A stretch of DNA of 64,000 nt. Origin: Lachnospiraceae bacterium. GTDB lineage: Bacteria > Bacillota_A > Clostridia > Lachnospirales > Lachnospiraceae. The translations under genes and the position numbers were made by a program. The stretch lies in contig QXWX01000030.1 in NCBI GenBank assembly GCA_009911175.1, positions 1-64,000 of the forward strand, read 5' to 3'. Below are positions 1 to 8,905 of this stretch, piece after piece. The notes beneath the pieces were generated by a model that saw nothing but the letters and a program-made list of their open reading frames with translations, made no database searches and had not been told where the DNA came from. Each line of letters starts with the position of its first letter. The first letter of the stretch is position 1.

Positions 1-76
1 TGTGACTTCGGATTGCAACCGTACAGGTGGAAAAATTTTGCCATTTTGCGCAAGAAATTGTTGTTAAGTGCCTAAT
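1..76. mobile_element. Right half of a short palindromic non-autonomous element (copy 1)
   Basis: Bases 1-76 match 63888-63963 with no difference that I can see. There the same sequence is the right half of a complete element of about 167 bp. It begins in the right arm of a long hairpin and ends in CCTAAT, where the two copies diverge. The left half lies before the window. The end is only 16 bp upstream of the first gene's start codon, so the element may influence that gene's expression. Confidence 0.75.
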
Positions 77-92
77 ATAGTAGGAGGATATT

Positions 93-1097
93 ATGGCAAT
101 AAAAAAACTAAAAAATTATAAAACCGACGCCTTTATGACCCACAGTCCATTTCATTTTCAAGAAGGATACCAAATACAGATTGAAAACAGGAACAAAAAC
201 TGCTCGCACACCGAAATCGACACCCTTGCATTAAAAGGGTTGTTAAACTCTGTTGACTTTGAAATCCTGAAGCTTCTCGGAACCTACTGCTATGTCAACA
301 CCCACAACCTGAACTATGCTTTAAACCACACTCTTCCGGAAAATTACCGAAAACAAGATTACAAAAGAAATTTGAAAAAGCTGTCAGATGCCGGAATTCT
401 CCTTAAGTATTCCATCTGTATGCAGACTGACGGCGAGGGCAGCGCCCGTCAGATTGTTTCCCCTTTACGGTTTTATTCCTTATCCCCCGGAGCGCGCAGT
501 TATATTTCTTCCCTTATGGAAGTCCCATATATCTCCAACCAGACATTGCCTGCTTACCGGATCATTGAGTTGATGGCAGCCGCACAGCTTTTGATTCGTT
601 TTCAGGCATCCTACCGCAATTCCGTAAAAAAGATCCTTTTTAATCTGCATAAACAGATTGGCTCTCATCTGCTCCTTCTGGATGCATACATCCGTTATTC
701 CGCCAGCCAGGGGGACAGCTCCTCTCCTGCTGTCCATCTGTTTCTTTTATGCGGAAGGGATAACGGGGACAATTATGCTGATATAGTTCTTCGCAGCCGC
801 CTGCTCTTTTGCTGGCTTGACCGGCGCAAAGAGGAATATCCTTGCCATATGATTTTGCTTCTGTTAGAGAGTATCTCTGATATTCCCCCAGTTTATCTTC
901 AGGTTCGCAAGCCATATATGTCGGGTAAAACAGGCATTACAGATTCGTTGTATCCACTTTATTTTACTTTGGATACAAACGTACTGGTTCAACCGTTGTT
1001 TGATGCATTATTCCAATGTGAAATCGAAGAAGACTCCGGAAGATGTAAAATCAGCAAGATTTCTTTGGGAATGGCTGCTTCACTTTGCCATGGATAA
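93..1097 (+). CDS. Winged-helix replication-relaxation-like protein
   Basis: The product is 334 aa. The N-terminal part (about residues 50-110) reads as a winged helix: a helix around VDFEILKLLGTYCYV, then a basic recognition segment RKQDYKRNLKKLSDAGILLK. This resembles the replication-relaxation/mobilisation proteins of Gram-positive plasmids and integrative elements. The C-terminal 180 residues are alpha/beta and I assign no motif to them. The start is ATG 93 with AGGAGG 8 bp upstream. The gene stands alone, and a 13-bp palindrome of the par cluster lies 10 bp after its stop. A role in plasmid replication or mobilisation is inferred from fold and context. A transcription regulator is the main alternative. 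Confidence 0.5.
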   Translation: MAIKKLKNYKTDAFMTHSPFHFQEGYQIQIENRNKNCSHTEIDTLALKGLLNSVDFEILKLLGTYCYVNTHNLNYALNHTLPENYRKQDYKRNLKKLSDAGILLKYSICMQTDGEGSARQIVSPLRFYSLSPGARSYISSLMEVPYISNQTLPAYRIIELMAAAQLLIRFQASYRNSVKKILFNLHKQIGSHLLLLDAYIRYSASQGDSSSPAVHLFLLCGRDNGDNYADIVLRSRLLFCWLDRRKEEYPCHMILLLLESISDIPPVYLQVRKPYMSGKTGITDSLYPLYFTLDTNVLVQPLFDALFQCEIEEDSGRCKISKISLGMAASLCHG

Positions 1098-1106
1098 AAG
1101 GGAAAA

Positions 1107-1119
1107 CCTAACCGTTAGG
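1107..1119. repeat. parS-like 13-bp palindrome, site 1
   Basis: CCTAACCGTTAGG, one of seven copies of CCTAAC-S-GTTAGG between 1.1 and 5.5 kb. It lies 10 bp after the stop of the first gene. Clustering around parA/parB suggests ParB binding; this is inference. Confidence 0.65.
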
Positions 1120-1387
1120 GTTTCACAGCAAAATTATCGGATTTGTATTGTTCACTAAAAATTTGTCTTATTATTTTTGTTCCTTTACGCTTTATACTTT
1201 TCACATTAATATATGCCATGTTATTATGGTATAATTTTTAAAATTTATTTTTTGCTTTATGCCAGGATGGAACCGGGGCTTTTGTCCATCTTCCACCATT
1301 TCTGCATTATGCAGTCATATTACAGGTTGATATGATCTATTGTGACTGCATTTGCAGCCACAGGCTATAAAGCCATGGGAGGTATAT

Positions 1388-2577
1388 ATGGGTACATTTC
1401 GTAATGTCTCTAAGGCAGAACCTTGTCCAATTTGCGGCAAATCCGACTGGTGCAGCATTCTCATCCCGGACAACGCCGCTTATCCCGGACAGCTTCTTTA
1501 CGTCTGCCGGAGAATCCACTCTCCCGAAGCACAGAGTCCAGTCAACGGCAAAACCTACTACTACATAAAGGAGCTTCCTGACAGTTCATGCCTTTATTCT
1601 GATATTGAGAAAAGAGGCCGGGTATCTGAAAAGTCTTTTGGTTACACCTATCGTCCCGCACAGGAAACCCCTGCCCCACCAGCCGACTATGGGACCATTC
1701 CTCTGCCTAACAACGATCTGGATTTAATTTATACAGATTTTATGAACCTGCTTTGCTTATCAAAGAAGCACTATGCAGGATTGCGATCCGAGAGATGGCC
1801 AAAGGACTTAATCAGAGATAGTTTTATACGTTCCCTGTCTTTTCCAAGAAAGTTTGACAGCGTCAAAGGGTTCTACAGTGACCATGTGGAACGGCACAGG
1901 ATTTGCCAGCTTTTGCTGAAAAAACACAAAACTCTGAAGGGAGTTCCTGGTTTTTATCAGGAGGCTGATCTTCAATGGACTTTCACAGGACACCCCGGAA
2001 TGCTGATACCTATCTATGATACTGACGGAATGTTGTACCGTATCCGGCTGCGCCTCGACCATCCAGGAAAAGATGAGAAAGGGAAGGAAAAGGATAAGTA
2101 TAAAAACTTTTCTTCATTTTACCCTTCAAAAGATAGCAATAACATTCTTTCGAATGAATATCTTAATGGCTGCCGGGCCGGCAGCCATATCGGGTTCTAT
2201 TTTCACCCTTCCACAGATGACCCTGGCGTATGCTATATTACAGAGGGTGAGAAAAAAGCAATCGTTGCAAACTATTTTCTGCGTTGCATTGTAATCTCGC
2301 TTCCCGGTGTAAATTCACATGCCAAATTAACCAAAACGGACAAATCCGGTAGATCCGTTCTTGATTTTTTGAAAACTCTGGGATGCAAGAGTGCGGTTGT
2401 TGCCTATGACGCCGATAAAAATGTTAATGAGCATGTCCATCGGCATGAAAAAAATTAGTAGCACTTTTAAAAAATCATTCATTTCATACGTATATCGGCA
2501 GCTGGAATCCAGGTTTCGGAAAAGGATTAGATGACATTCTGGTACTTGGGGTAAAGCCTCAGGTATTTCCAGTTTAA
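1388..2577 (+). pseudogene. Toprim/primase-like protein (DUF3854 type) with a frameshift in an A7 run
   Basis: The first frame runs from ATG 1388 (GGAGG at about 1379) to TAG at 2456-2458. The N-terminus has a zinc-finger-like CPICGKSDWC. Later come a toprim-like glutamate (ITEGEKKAIVAN) and DxD (VVAYDAD), the layout of DUF3854/primase toprim proteins of mobile elements. The run of seven A at 2448-2454 just precedes the stop. Reading -1 there continues through KKLVALLKNH, then SWNPGFGKGLDDILVLG, to TAA at 2575-2577, which looks like the family C-terminus. So the gene carries a one-base deletion, an assembly error, or a programmed -1 slip. It probably acts in primer synthesis or DNA handling for the plasmid. 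Confidence 0.6.
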
Positions 2578-2608
2578 AATAGAGGATGGTGTACCCATCC
2601 TCTCAGAC

Positions 2609-2621
2609 CCTAACCGTTAGG
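2609..2621. repeat. parS-like 13-bp palindrome, site 2 (overlaps parB stop)
   Basis: CCTAACCGTTAGG. The reverse strand supplies the last Thr codon and TAA stop of parB, so the site is built into the end of the gene. Confidence 0.65.
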
Positions 2622-3663
2622 TTTCCATTTTTAATGCATCAATCTTCTCATCAATGCTCTTTTTCAGCCCTTCCAGCGTTTCGATGACCACCGAGACTTC
2701 GTTGTCCTTGATTAAGGACTCCTCATCTAATACCTCATGGAGGCTCTTCGCACACTTCATGATTATTTTAGTCCCGTTTTTACGCCTGACGCGCACACCC
2801 GTTTTTTGCTCTGGCTTTTCATTTCTTCCAACAGCAGATTTCACATCGGATGAAAGCTGTTCTAATTTCAGATTACTAATCATTTCTAAAATCCGAACCT
2901 TTTTTACACTTTCAGCTCCTTCTTTTTCCGTCTGTTTCCGTATCATCTCTGCAAGGCTTCTTTGCTTCTCTTCATTCAATGTACTTGCACTGGAAAGTCC
3001 GGACCAGGAATAAACCTCCGAATCTGCCATTGTCTGCAACTCCGGTATCAGCTTCAAAAGCGCCCGGTACTTTTCAACGGATTTGATATCCAGTTCCATG
3101 TCAATAGCGACCAGTTCATTAATTGCCGTTATCTCTCCTTCTTTGAGCAACCCTTCCCTTTTCTTATGCTTAATCTCCATTTCATGAGCCTCAAAAAGTC
3201 CCTGAGCAAGTCTTGCCAGAATCATTGGCTTTTCCTTTCTGCCATGCAGATTGCCAAGAAACAGCCGCATCCTTCGCTCCCATTCCTCTTTTGGTGCTTC
3301 TGTAACCAGAACCGGATATTTATCAATACCGGCCAGCCGCCCTGCTTCTCTCCTGCGGTGCCCGGATTCTATCCTGTATTTCCCTTCATGCGGATATGCC
3401 AGAATGATCCCCTGGAAACCATAATCCTTCATGGATCGGGACAGCATTTCCACTTCAGATTCACCGTATATTTCAAGATTATAAGGATCATCTTCCAGCA
3501 TGTTATCTTCCAGATACCTTATCTTCTCTTTTACTTCGTCTGGAAGTTCATTTACATTCGTTTCATCCGTTATCTCCTTCTGGAAATCTTCTGATTTACT
3601 TGCTGCTTTCTGCATCGTATTACGTTTTGTAAGCGCCTGGCTTGCCAAACTCCTCTTTGCCAT
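2617..3663 (-). CDS. parB: ParB-like partition protein
   Basis: The product is 348 aa. Residues about 65-140 form a ParB/Srx-type domain with the diagnostic ESGHRRREAG box (GHRR at 101-104). A helix-rich HTH-like region (about 140-230) and a basic, charged C-terminus follow. ParB proteins bind centromere sites and work with a ParA ATPase to segregate a low-copy replicon. The ATG directly abuts the parA stop (0 bp between genes), and the ribosome site AAAGGGG lies inside the end of parA, so the two are co-transcribed and probably coupled. Palindromic sites overlapping its stop, upstream of parA and in the adjacent intergenic region are the natural candidates for its binding sites. Confidence 0.85.
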   Translation of the reverse strand: MAKRSLASQALTKRNTMQKAASKSEDFQKEITDETNVNELPDEVKEKIRYLEDNMLEDDPYNLEIYGESEVEMLSRSMKDYGFQGIILAYPHEGKYRIESGHRRREAGRLAGIDKYPVLVTEAPKEEWERRMRLFLGNLHGRKEKPMILARLAQGLFEAHEMEIKHKKREGLLKEGEITAINELVAIDMELDIKSVEKYRALLKLIPELQTMADSEVYSWSGLSSASTLNEEKQRSLAEMIRKQTEKEGAESVKKVRILEMISNLKLEQLSSDVKSAVGRNEKPEQKTGVRVRRKNGTKIIMKCAKSLHEVLDEESLIKDNEVSVVIETLEGLKKSIDEKIDALKMET

Positions 3664-4512
3664 TTATATTCCCCTTTCTTCCTGAATTCTCTCCTCCATC
3701 TCCTTCATCAGCATTTTATAATCCTTTGCAATCTCACTGCTTCCACAGCTGATGCAAAGCGGCCTTTTCTCCCACTCGCTAATCTGCATACTCGAATAAT
3801 CATGGCGGATCGTTGTCCGAAACAGCCGCATGGAAGTCCTTGTTTCATCCTCCATGCTGTATTCATATAAGGCTTTCTGATCCCCTTTATATAATTGTGT
3901 ACTTATATAAAACAACCCCAGTACCTGCAGTCTCTTGTTCCCATATTCCTCCCGCGCTTCGCGGCACCTGTCAATGACGTCTTCATATCCATGCGTACTG
4001 GTGTTCTTGGCGAGATGCAGAGGAACAATTACATAATCGCAGGCTACCAGGTAGGTCATTGTCACCATATTATGTGCGGGCGGAAAATCTATAAATATAT
4101 AATCATAATATCCATCCAACATATCAAGTTTGCGTTTCAGAAGATTCATGTCGGTTCCACTGTAATAATCCATATCTCCGCTTCCGAGAATAATATCCAG
4201 TTTTAAATTGATTTTCCTGAATTTGTTTCTCCATTTCCTGCGAGCGGAAAATTCACAGGTCCTGATATGATTATGAATATTCAGATCCTCCTCCAACAAA
4301 TTATAAAGTGTATCAATCCCCTCTTTTACTCTTCCGTTCTCCAGAACATCTTCATTGTCTTCATAGAAGAACTGAGTCAGATTGATTTGGGAATCCCCGT
4401 CAATCAGCAGAACCCTTTTTCCCGCTAATGCAAATTCGGCTGCCAGGTTGATGATAGAACTGGTCTTTCCCACGCCCCCTTTTCTGTTATAATCCCCTAT
4501 TACAATCGCCAC
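3664..4512 (-). CDS. parA: ParA-family partition ATPase
   Basis: The product is 282 aa. It carries the deviant Walker A box RKGGVGKTS at residues 10-18, switch region LLIDGDSQINLTQFF and Walker B-like YIFIDFPPAHN, typical of ParA/Soj/MinD ATPases that move plasmid copies over the nucleoid. The start is GTG at 4510-4512 with GGAGG 7 bp upstream. A 13-bp palindrome lies 22 bp before the start, so ParB bound there could repress the operon. It has no N-terminal HTH domain, so it is the short type of ParA. It is transcribed away from the replication operon at 5.3 kb. Confidence 0.9.
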   Translation of the reverse strand: MAIVIGDYNRKGGVGKTSSIINLAAEFALAGKRVLLIDGDSQINLTQFFYEDNEDVLENGRVKEGIDTLYNLLEEDLNIHNHIRTCEFSARRKWRNKFRKINLKLDIILGSGDMDYYSGTDMNLLKRKLDMLDGYYDYIFIDFPPAHNMVTMTYLVACDYVIVPLHLAKNTSTHGYEDVIDRCREAREEYGNKRLQVLGLFYISTQLYKGDQKALYEYSMEDETRTSMRLFRTTIRHDYSSMQISEWEKRPLCISCGSSEIAKDYKMLMKEMEERIQEERGI

Positions 4513-4534
4513 GCCGCTTCCTCCTTTTGCACAA

Positions 4535-4547
4535 CCTAACCGTTAGG
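4535..4547. repeat. parS-like 13-bp palindrome, site 3 (parA upstream)
   Basis: CCTAACCGTTAGG just upstream of the parA ribosome site, suited to autoregulation of parAB by ParB. Confidence 0.7.
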
Positions 4548-4760
4548 TTTCATATTTTATTACTTTTCTTATTATTACACATATGAATTATAATTTCAAC
4601 TTAAATTTTATCTTTAAGAACAAATTAATATTTTATAGATTTTAAAAATATATTTTTCAATTTAAATTATCTGACTTTACCACAGAAGAAATAAAATCAG
4701 AAATTCCGACATTTTCCTCGAATTAATTTTCTGAGAGTTTAAACAGGTAAAAGCCAAAAC

Positions 4761-4773
4761 CCTAACGGTTAGG
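4761..4773. repeat. parS-like 13-bp palindrome, site 4
   Basis: CCTAACGGTTAGG, the reverse complement form, in the par intergenic region. Confidence 0.65.
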
Positions 4774-4930
4774 TTTTGATAATTACTCTATTCACTTTAT
4801 TTATGTTTAATATTATTATTGTATACTGTATTTTGTATACATTGTATCTCTTTATATAATTTTATTTACCAGCCGTCTGTATTTCCGCATGCTTTTAAAG
4901 CTACTCTGAAGCAGTTACGGAATCATAAAA

Positions 4931-4943
4931 CCTAACCGTTAGG
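4931..4943. repeat. parS-like 13-bp palindrome, site 5
   Basis: CCTAACCGTTAGG in the par intergenic region. Confidence 0.65.
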
Positions 4944-5012
4944 GTCATTCTAAAAAAACATTTTGTTATCCCTGACCATAGGGCCATACCACATTTCGTA
5001 TAAAACACAGAA

Positions 5013-5025
5013 CCTAACCGTTAGG
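5013..5025. repeat. parS-like 13-bp palindrome, site 6
   Basis: CCTAACCGTTAGG, 82 bp after site 5. Confidence 0.65.
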
Positions 5026-5245
5026 GTGACAGCAAAAAATCCACCCCTTTGCGAAGCGAACTATAAATGGATCAAAAAGCTGAACCGTAACGAAATATTT
5101 TCTCAGACATACATATGAATTGACAATCTGACACATGATTGATATACTTTAAAAAACTTGTTTTTTGATCCCGGATGACCTTTGGTTTTCCGTTTCTTTC
5201 AATCCCTAGCGATAGGTGAAATAAGTTTTGATATACTATGTAGGC

Positions 5246-5268
5246 AGACATCCATTGATGTCTTTTTT
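5246..5268 (+). terminator. Hairpin plus T tract in the leader of the replication operon
   Basis: AGACATC and GATGTCT pair across a 4-nt loop and are followed by TTTTT. It lies between a likely -10 (TATACT 5232-5237) and the AAAGGAGG of the next gene, so it can act as an attenuator or as a stabilising 5' stem. Confidence 0.5.
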
Positions 5269-5287
5269 ATTTTAAAAGGAGGAAAAC

Positions 5288-7027
5288 ATGAACGAAACAA
5301 CAAATCTATTTATTATGCTTGGACTTATCGAGGATAAACCAGATAAATCCAATGAAAGTCAAGAAGATAAGGATTGCATGAATTACTTGTCAGAAGGGGA
5401 AAGAATATTATCATTAGCAAGGGAGAAAAAAGAACGGGTCGTTTTTAAAACTCATAACCTAACGGTTAGGTTGTGCGATTTAAAATATCCCCGGCTTGAT
5501 GTGGAAGAATATAAAGCCAAGCAGCAAATACAAAGTGCTATAGAAAGAGAAATCAAAAAAAATCTAAAAGAAATAAAAACGGAGGAATGTCTAAGTAGCA
5601 AAGGCATTCCTTTTTTATTGCACTTTGTTAATAAAAACTATGGCTGCAAAATCGAATCTGCATCCAACTTATTTGAAAAAGGATTAGCCAGGGATGTCAG
5701 CCGGTCGAACATTATTTTAACAATTAAAATAAAAGACACAACATTTTATCTTCCATGCAGTCCTGGGAAACGTTTCTCTAATGGCAGCTATCATTACAAA
5801 TCAAATCCTCGTCATTTCATCCATATGTACCATGCCGAAAACTTTTTTTATCCTTTGTTCGGAATAAACTGGCTTAACCAGCTGAAAATGGATTCTTTTG
5901 ACGATCCGGATATCGAAAATACCATGAAGCACCTGATTCGTGACTTGGTATCGATATTGGAAAATTATAAATGGGATATGACTGATCTGCCAAAATGGTT
6001 TTCCAGCTATCTGATCGATTGTGGTTATCAGGAGGATACAATACATAACTGTTATATCAAAGCATCCGGTTCCGAAAGCAAACCGGCAACACTCTATAAG
6101 GATTATTTCAAAAGCCATTCCGAACTGTTTAACCTACTTTCTTTTGTATATGGGGATTCCTATCTGTCTTATGATATTTTACTAAATGTTTCCGGGAAAT
6201 CTGCCATGATAGACCTGCCTTACTATTACAGAGAATACATATTCATGACATTAAGGCACTATATCGCAAACATACATAATCTTGCAGAGGAAGAAAAACA
6301 TCGAAATGAACTAAAAAGGATAGTCGCACGTGCCTACCAAACCAAGAAAAATATTCCAAAGCATGTCGTACATAAAATGAAATCCTCAGAATTAAACACA
6401 TATTTCGGCTTTATCGAATTTGACGAAGATGTAGACCTGAATCTGGTTGATTCCATAACGGAAGAATTCAAGAAATTAAACCAGAATATTTTCAATGGCT
6501 ATATAAGCAAAAACGTTGCTCTGCGCTTTCGGAAACTTGGGAAACACCATGCAACTGGTCTGTATTATCCCTCCATTGATACTATGGTAGTTGATTTCAG
6601 GCATCCAACATCTTTTATCCATGAATATTTTCATATGCTTGATGATATGCTCGGCGACCTGTCCATGAAATGTGAATTTGACCAGGTGGCACTGCAATAC
6701 CAGCAGCTTCTGATATCTTCTGTGGAAAAAGAACGCGAGGAGGGAAAGGAAATTCTGCCAAAAAAGGGGAAATATAATCTTAACTATTTTCTAAGAAAGT
6801 GTGAGATTTTTGCACGATGTGGCGAAATACATTTATTCCGCAATCTTCACATTGTCAGTTCCCTTCTAAAGCCTGAAGAAACCCATTATTTCGCTTACCC
6901 GGATGATAAAATCCTAAACAGTATGATTGGGGAATATTATACAAACTTATTAGACAGAATGAAAAATATATCTTATAAAACAGGAGAAGATGTATATGAA
7001 AAAGATCTACATATCGCATCTGTCTGA
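5288..7027 (+). CDS. HExxH-motif protein of the replication operon
   Basis: The product is 579 aa and I do not recognise a family with certainty. The clearest motif is FIHEYFHMLDDML at about residues 443-455, an HExxH signature of zincin metallopeptidases. It is preceded by MVVDFRHP, as in metallopeptidase-like domains of large mobile-element proteins. The N-terminal third is charged and helical. The start is ATG 5288 after AAAGGAGG. It is the first gene of an operon with an OB/HD protein, delta' and DnaX, and its end overlaps the next gene by about 30 bp. The codons for HNLTVRL contain a complete 13-bp par palindrome. A protease role in plasmid replication or establishment is only a guess. 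Confidence 0.45.
   Translation: MNETTNLFIMLGLIEDKPDKSNESQEDKDCMNYLSEGERILSLAREKKERVVFKTHNLTVRLCDLKYPRLDVEEYKAKQQIQSAIEREIKKNLKEIKTEECLSSKGIPFLLHFVNKNYGCKIESASNLFEKGLARDVSRSNIILTIKIKDTTFYLPCSPGKRFSNGSYHYKSNPRHFIHMYHAENFFYPLFGINWLNQLKMDSFDDPDIENTMKHLIRDLVSILENYKWDMTDLPKWFSSYLIDCGYQEDTIHNCYIKASGSESKPATLYKDYFKSHSELFNLLSFVYGDSYLSYDILLNVSGKSAMIDLPYYYREYIFMTLRHYIANIHNLAEEEKHRNELKRIVARAYQTKKNIPKHVVHKMKSSELNTYFGFIEFDEDVDLNLVDSITEEFKKLNQNIFNGYISKNVALRFRKLGKHHATGLYYPSIDTMVVDFRHPTSFIHEYFHMLDDMLGDLSMKCEFDQVALQYQQLLISSVEKEREEGKEILPKKGKYNLNYFLRKCEIFARCGEIHLFRNLHIVSSLLKPEETHYFAYPDDKILNSMIGEYYTNLLDRMKNISYKTGEDVYEKDLHIASV
5458..5470. repeat. parS-like 13-bp palindrome, site 7 (inside a gene)
   Basis: CCTAACGGTTAGG within codons 57-61 of the HExxH gene. 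It is intact despite the coding constraint, which supports a DNA-level function. Confidence 0.6.
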
Positions 7028-8009
7028 ACATCTGGCAGAAGAACTGGAAAAAGAGTTTTATCTAAAGGAAATTGCCTTAAGCTATACAGAAGGAAATGGA
7101 ATCCCATATCTGTTCCTGAAACTCCAGGATAAAACCGGCGTTATCTACGGACGGATATGGGAAAATAATATAGACGAGAGATACCTTCAATTTAAAGGCA
7201 AAGTCATCAAAATATGGGGCGAGGTGCTAAAAAACTACAAGAACCAGTTAGAGTTCACAATTCAAAAAATAAGCCCTGTAACCGAGTATTCACTCAGCAG
7301 CTTTATTGACGGTTTAAATGAGCTGGAAAAAGAACATTATTTAAACCTGCTAGATAAACAGAGCAGTTTAGTCACACATGCCCCCTTCCGGGAACTATTA
7401 AATCTGGTATTGAAAGGTCAAAAAAACAGACTGGCTGAAACTCCTGCCGGCCTGACCTGTTCGGGCGCATATAACGGCGCCCTGCTCGTCCAGACCGTAT
7501 CTGTCACAAGCATTGCAATCCAGATTATACGTTCACAAAAGATGTACGCATACCATCCGGACCTCAAGATTCCATATCAGGAAGACTTGCTAATCACTGG
7601 CTCCCTTCTGTTCGGCATCGGAACTACAAACCTTTATACACCTTTTCCCGAAGCGGAAAAAGTCAGTGAGTATGCGCTGCTCCCTAAAGATATCCTAAGC
7701 ATACAGATCATTGAATCATATATAAAAGAAATGAAACACCATATTTCGACAGAAGATAAAAATCTTCTTTATAATGTAATCCAAACTGCTTATAAAAAGG
7801 AAAGATGGAAGGCTATGAACCGGGAAGCATTAATATTGAACCTTGCATACACATCTTATTTGCAGATCAGTAATATGGAATTTTATATGACAGAAAACCA
7901 GCAGAAAAGCGGGGCAGTATACGTTTCAAAACTCAATAACTATTTATATTTGTCTAAAACGAACCTACAAGGAGGAATTGGAAATGCACCAACATCTATA
8001 CATAAATAA
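6996..8009 (+). CDS. Degenerate YhaM-like protein (OB fold plus HD-like domain)
   Basis: The product is about 337 aa. The N-terminal 90 residues read as an OB-fold nucleic-acid-binding domain (KTGVIYGRIW, then FKGKVIKIWGEVLKNY). The rest follows the layout of the YhaM 3'-5' exonuclease HD domain. The metal ligands appear lost: the usual GGLLEHT is NGALLVQT, and the usual ALLHDIGK is SLLFGIGT. It is therefore likely a non-catalytic nucleic-acid-binding relative. The start ATG 6996 is 9 bp from AGGAG; ATG 6990 is also possible but too close. It overlaps the preceding gene, and its end overlaps the delta' start, indicating tight coupling with the clamp-loader genes. Confidence 0.5.
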   Translation: MKKIYISHLSEHLAEELEKEFYLKEIALSYTEGNGIPYLFLKLQDKTGVIYGRIWENNIDERYLQFKGKVIKIWGEVLKNYKNQLEFTIQKISPVTEYSLSSFIDGLNELEKEHYLNLLDKQSSLVTHAPFRELLNLVLKGQKNRLAETPAGLTCSGAYNGALLVQTVSVTSIAIQIIRSQKMYAYHPDLKIPYQEDLLITGSLLFGIGTTNLYTPFPEAEKVSEYALLPKDILSIQIIESYIKEMKHHISTEDKNLLYNVIQTAYKKERWKAMNREALILNLAYTSYLQISNMEFYMTENQQKSGAVYVSKLNNYLYLSKTNLQGGIGNAPTSIHK

Positions 8010-8892
8010 AGATACAATGGACGAGATTGAAAATTATCTCTCACTGACCGAACCGCCGGGTATTATACTACAGGGTATTCCAGGGCTTGGGCAAGAGCTT
8101 ACGGCAAGATATATAGCTGCAAAGCTTCTAAAGTGCCAGGAGTCAGACCTTGAAAAAAATCCCGACTATTACCAGACAGCCCAATCGGCCCTGAAAGTAG
8201 ATGATATTGAACAGCTTCTCGAAGCGAGCCGCCGTAACAGTATTGGAGATTCAAAAGTATTTATTCTTTTTTGTGCCCATACTATATCGAGGACAGCACA
8301 AAACCGTCTTTTAAAACTATTAGAAGACAGAGCTTCAAGTAATAAGCTGATTATTGTCTCGGAAAAAGACAGCCTGCTGGATACCATCAAAAGCCGCTGT
8401 TATTCTGTCCTTTTTCACCCGCTTAGGGAAGAAGAGATGGAAAAATATCTGAAGGAATTAAAAATTGATAAGGATTGTATTGGCTTCGTAGGTTTTTTAA
8501 CGGAAAATGCTCCTTATTCCATTACTGCATCTATGGAAGGGATAAATGAATACATGGACTGCTACAGGAGGATCCGTCAGATAACTCTCCGGGAAAATTT
8601 ACTGCAATTACTTCATGTACTGAAAGAAAAAGACGATAATGAATTCTTCAAAAATCATGAAGCACATCCTGTATGGAACATACGTATGCTCTTATATCCT
8701 TTTTATCAGTTTTTAGCAGAATCTCCCAGGAAAGTTCCCAGTAAGGGATATCCCTTCCCGGATACGTTATATACAAGAGCACAAGCATTAGAAATCATGG
8801 AATATGGACTGGAGCATTTATCCATGGCTCAACGTTCCTATACGAAAAACGATTATTTCAATCTGATACGATATATAATCCAAATAAAATAA
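7984..8892 (+). CDS. holB: DNA polymerase III delta'-like clamp-loader subunit
   Basis: The product is about 302 aa. It has an AAA+ fold like the delta' subunit. The P-loop position reads GIPGLGQE with Lys replaced, as expected for the non-ATPase delta' subunit. AQNRLLKLLED and IKSRCYS correspond to the conserved segment ending in the SRC motif. In the clamp loader delta' works with gamma/tau and delta to open the sliding clamp. The start ATG 7984 has GGAGG 8 bp upstream; a TTG six bases earlier is less likely. It is followed by dnaX after 13 bp. No delta (HolA) homologue is evident in this window. Confidence 0.7.
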   Translation: MHQHLYINKDTMDEIENYLSLTEPPGIILQGIPGLGQELTARYIAAKLLKCQESDLEKNPDYYQTAQSALKVDDIEQLLEASRRNSIGDSKVFILFCAHTISRTAQNRLLKLLEDRASSNKLIIVSEKDSLLDTIKSRCYSVLFHPLREEEMEKYLKELKIDKDCIGFVGFLTENAPYSITASMEGINEYMDCYRRIRQITLRENLLQLLHVLKEKDDNEFFKNHEAHPVWNIRMLLYPFYQFLAESPRKVPSKGYPFPDTLYTRAQALEIMEYGLEHLSMAQRSYTKNDYFNLIRYIIQIK

Positions 8893-8905
8893 AAGGAGGA
8901 ATTTT

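Larger units (their letters stand above)
4548..5287. other. AT-rich intergenic region, candidate centromere
   Basis: No gene is visible in these 740 bp. The region separates divergent parAB and the replication operon. It is very AT-rich and holds three of the seven palindromes (4761, 4931, 5013). Weaker look-alikes occur at 4970-4983 (CCCTGACCATAGGG) and 5204-5217 (CCCTAGCGATAGGT). The second lies about where a -35 element would be for the TATACT at 5232-5237. Confidence 0.55.

Noticed and set aside
2654..3594. Plus-strand frames opposite parB
   Set aside because: They are shadows of a well-supported ParB gene, with no ribosome sites.
4970..5217. Further parS copies at 4970-4983 and 5204-5217
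   Set aside because: Only the outer CCTA/TAGG arms match and the length is 12 rather than 13. They are kept as look-alikes, not counted.
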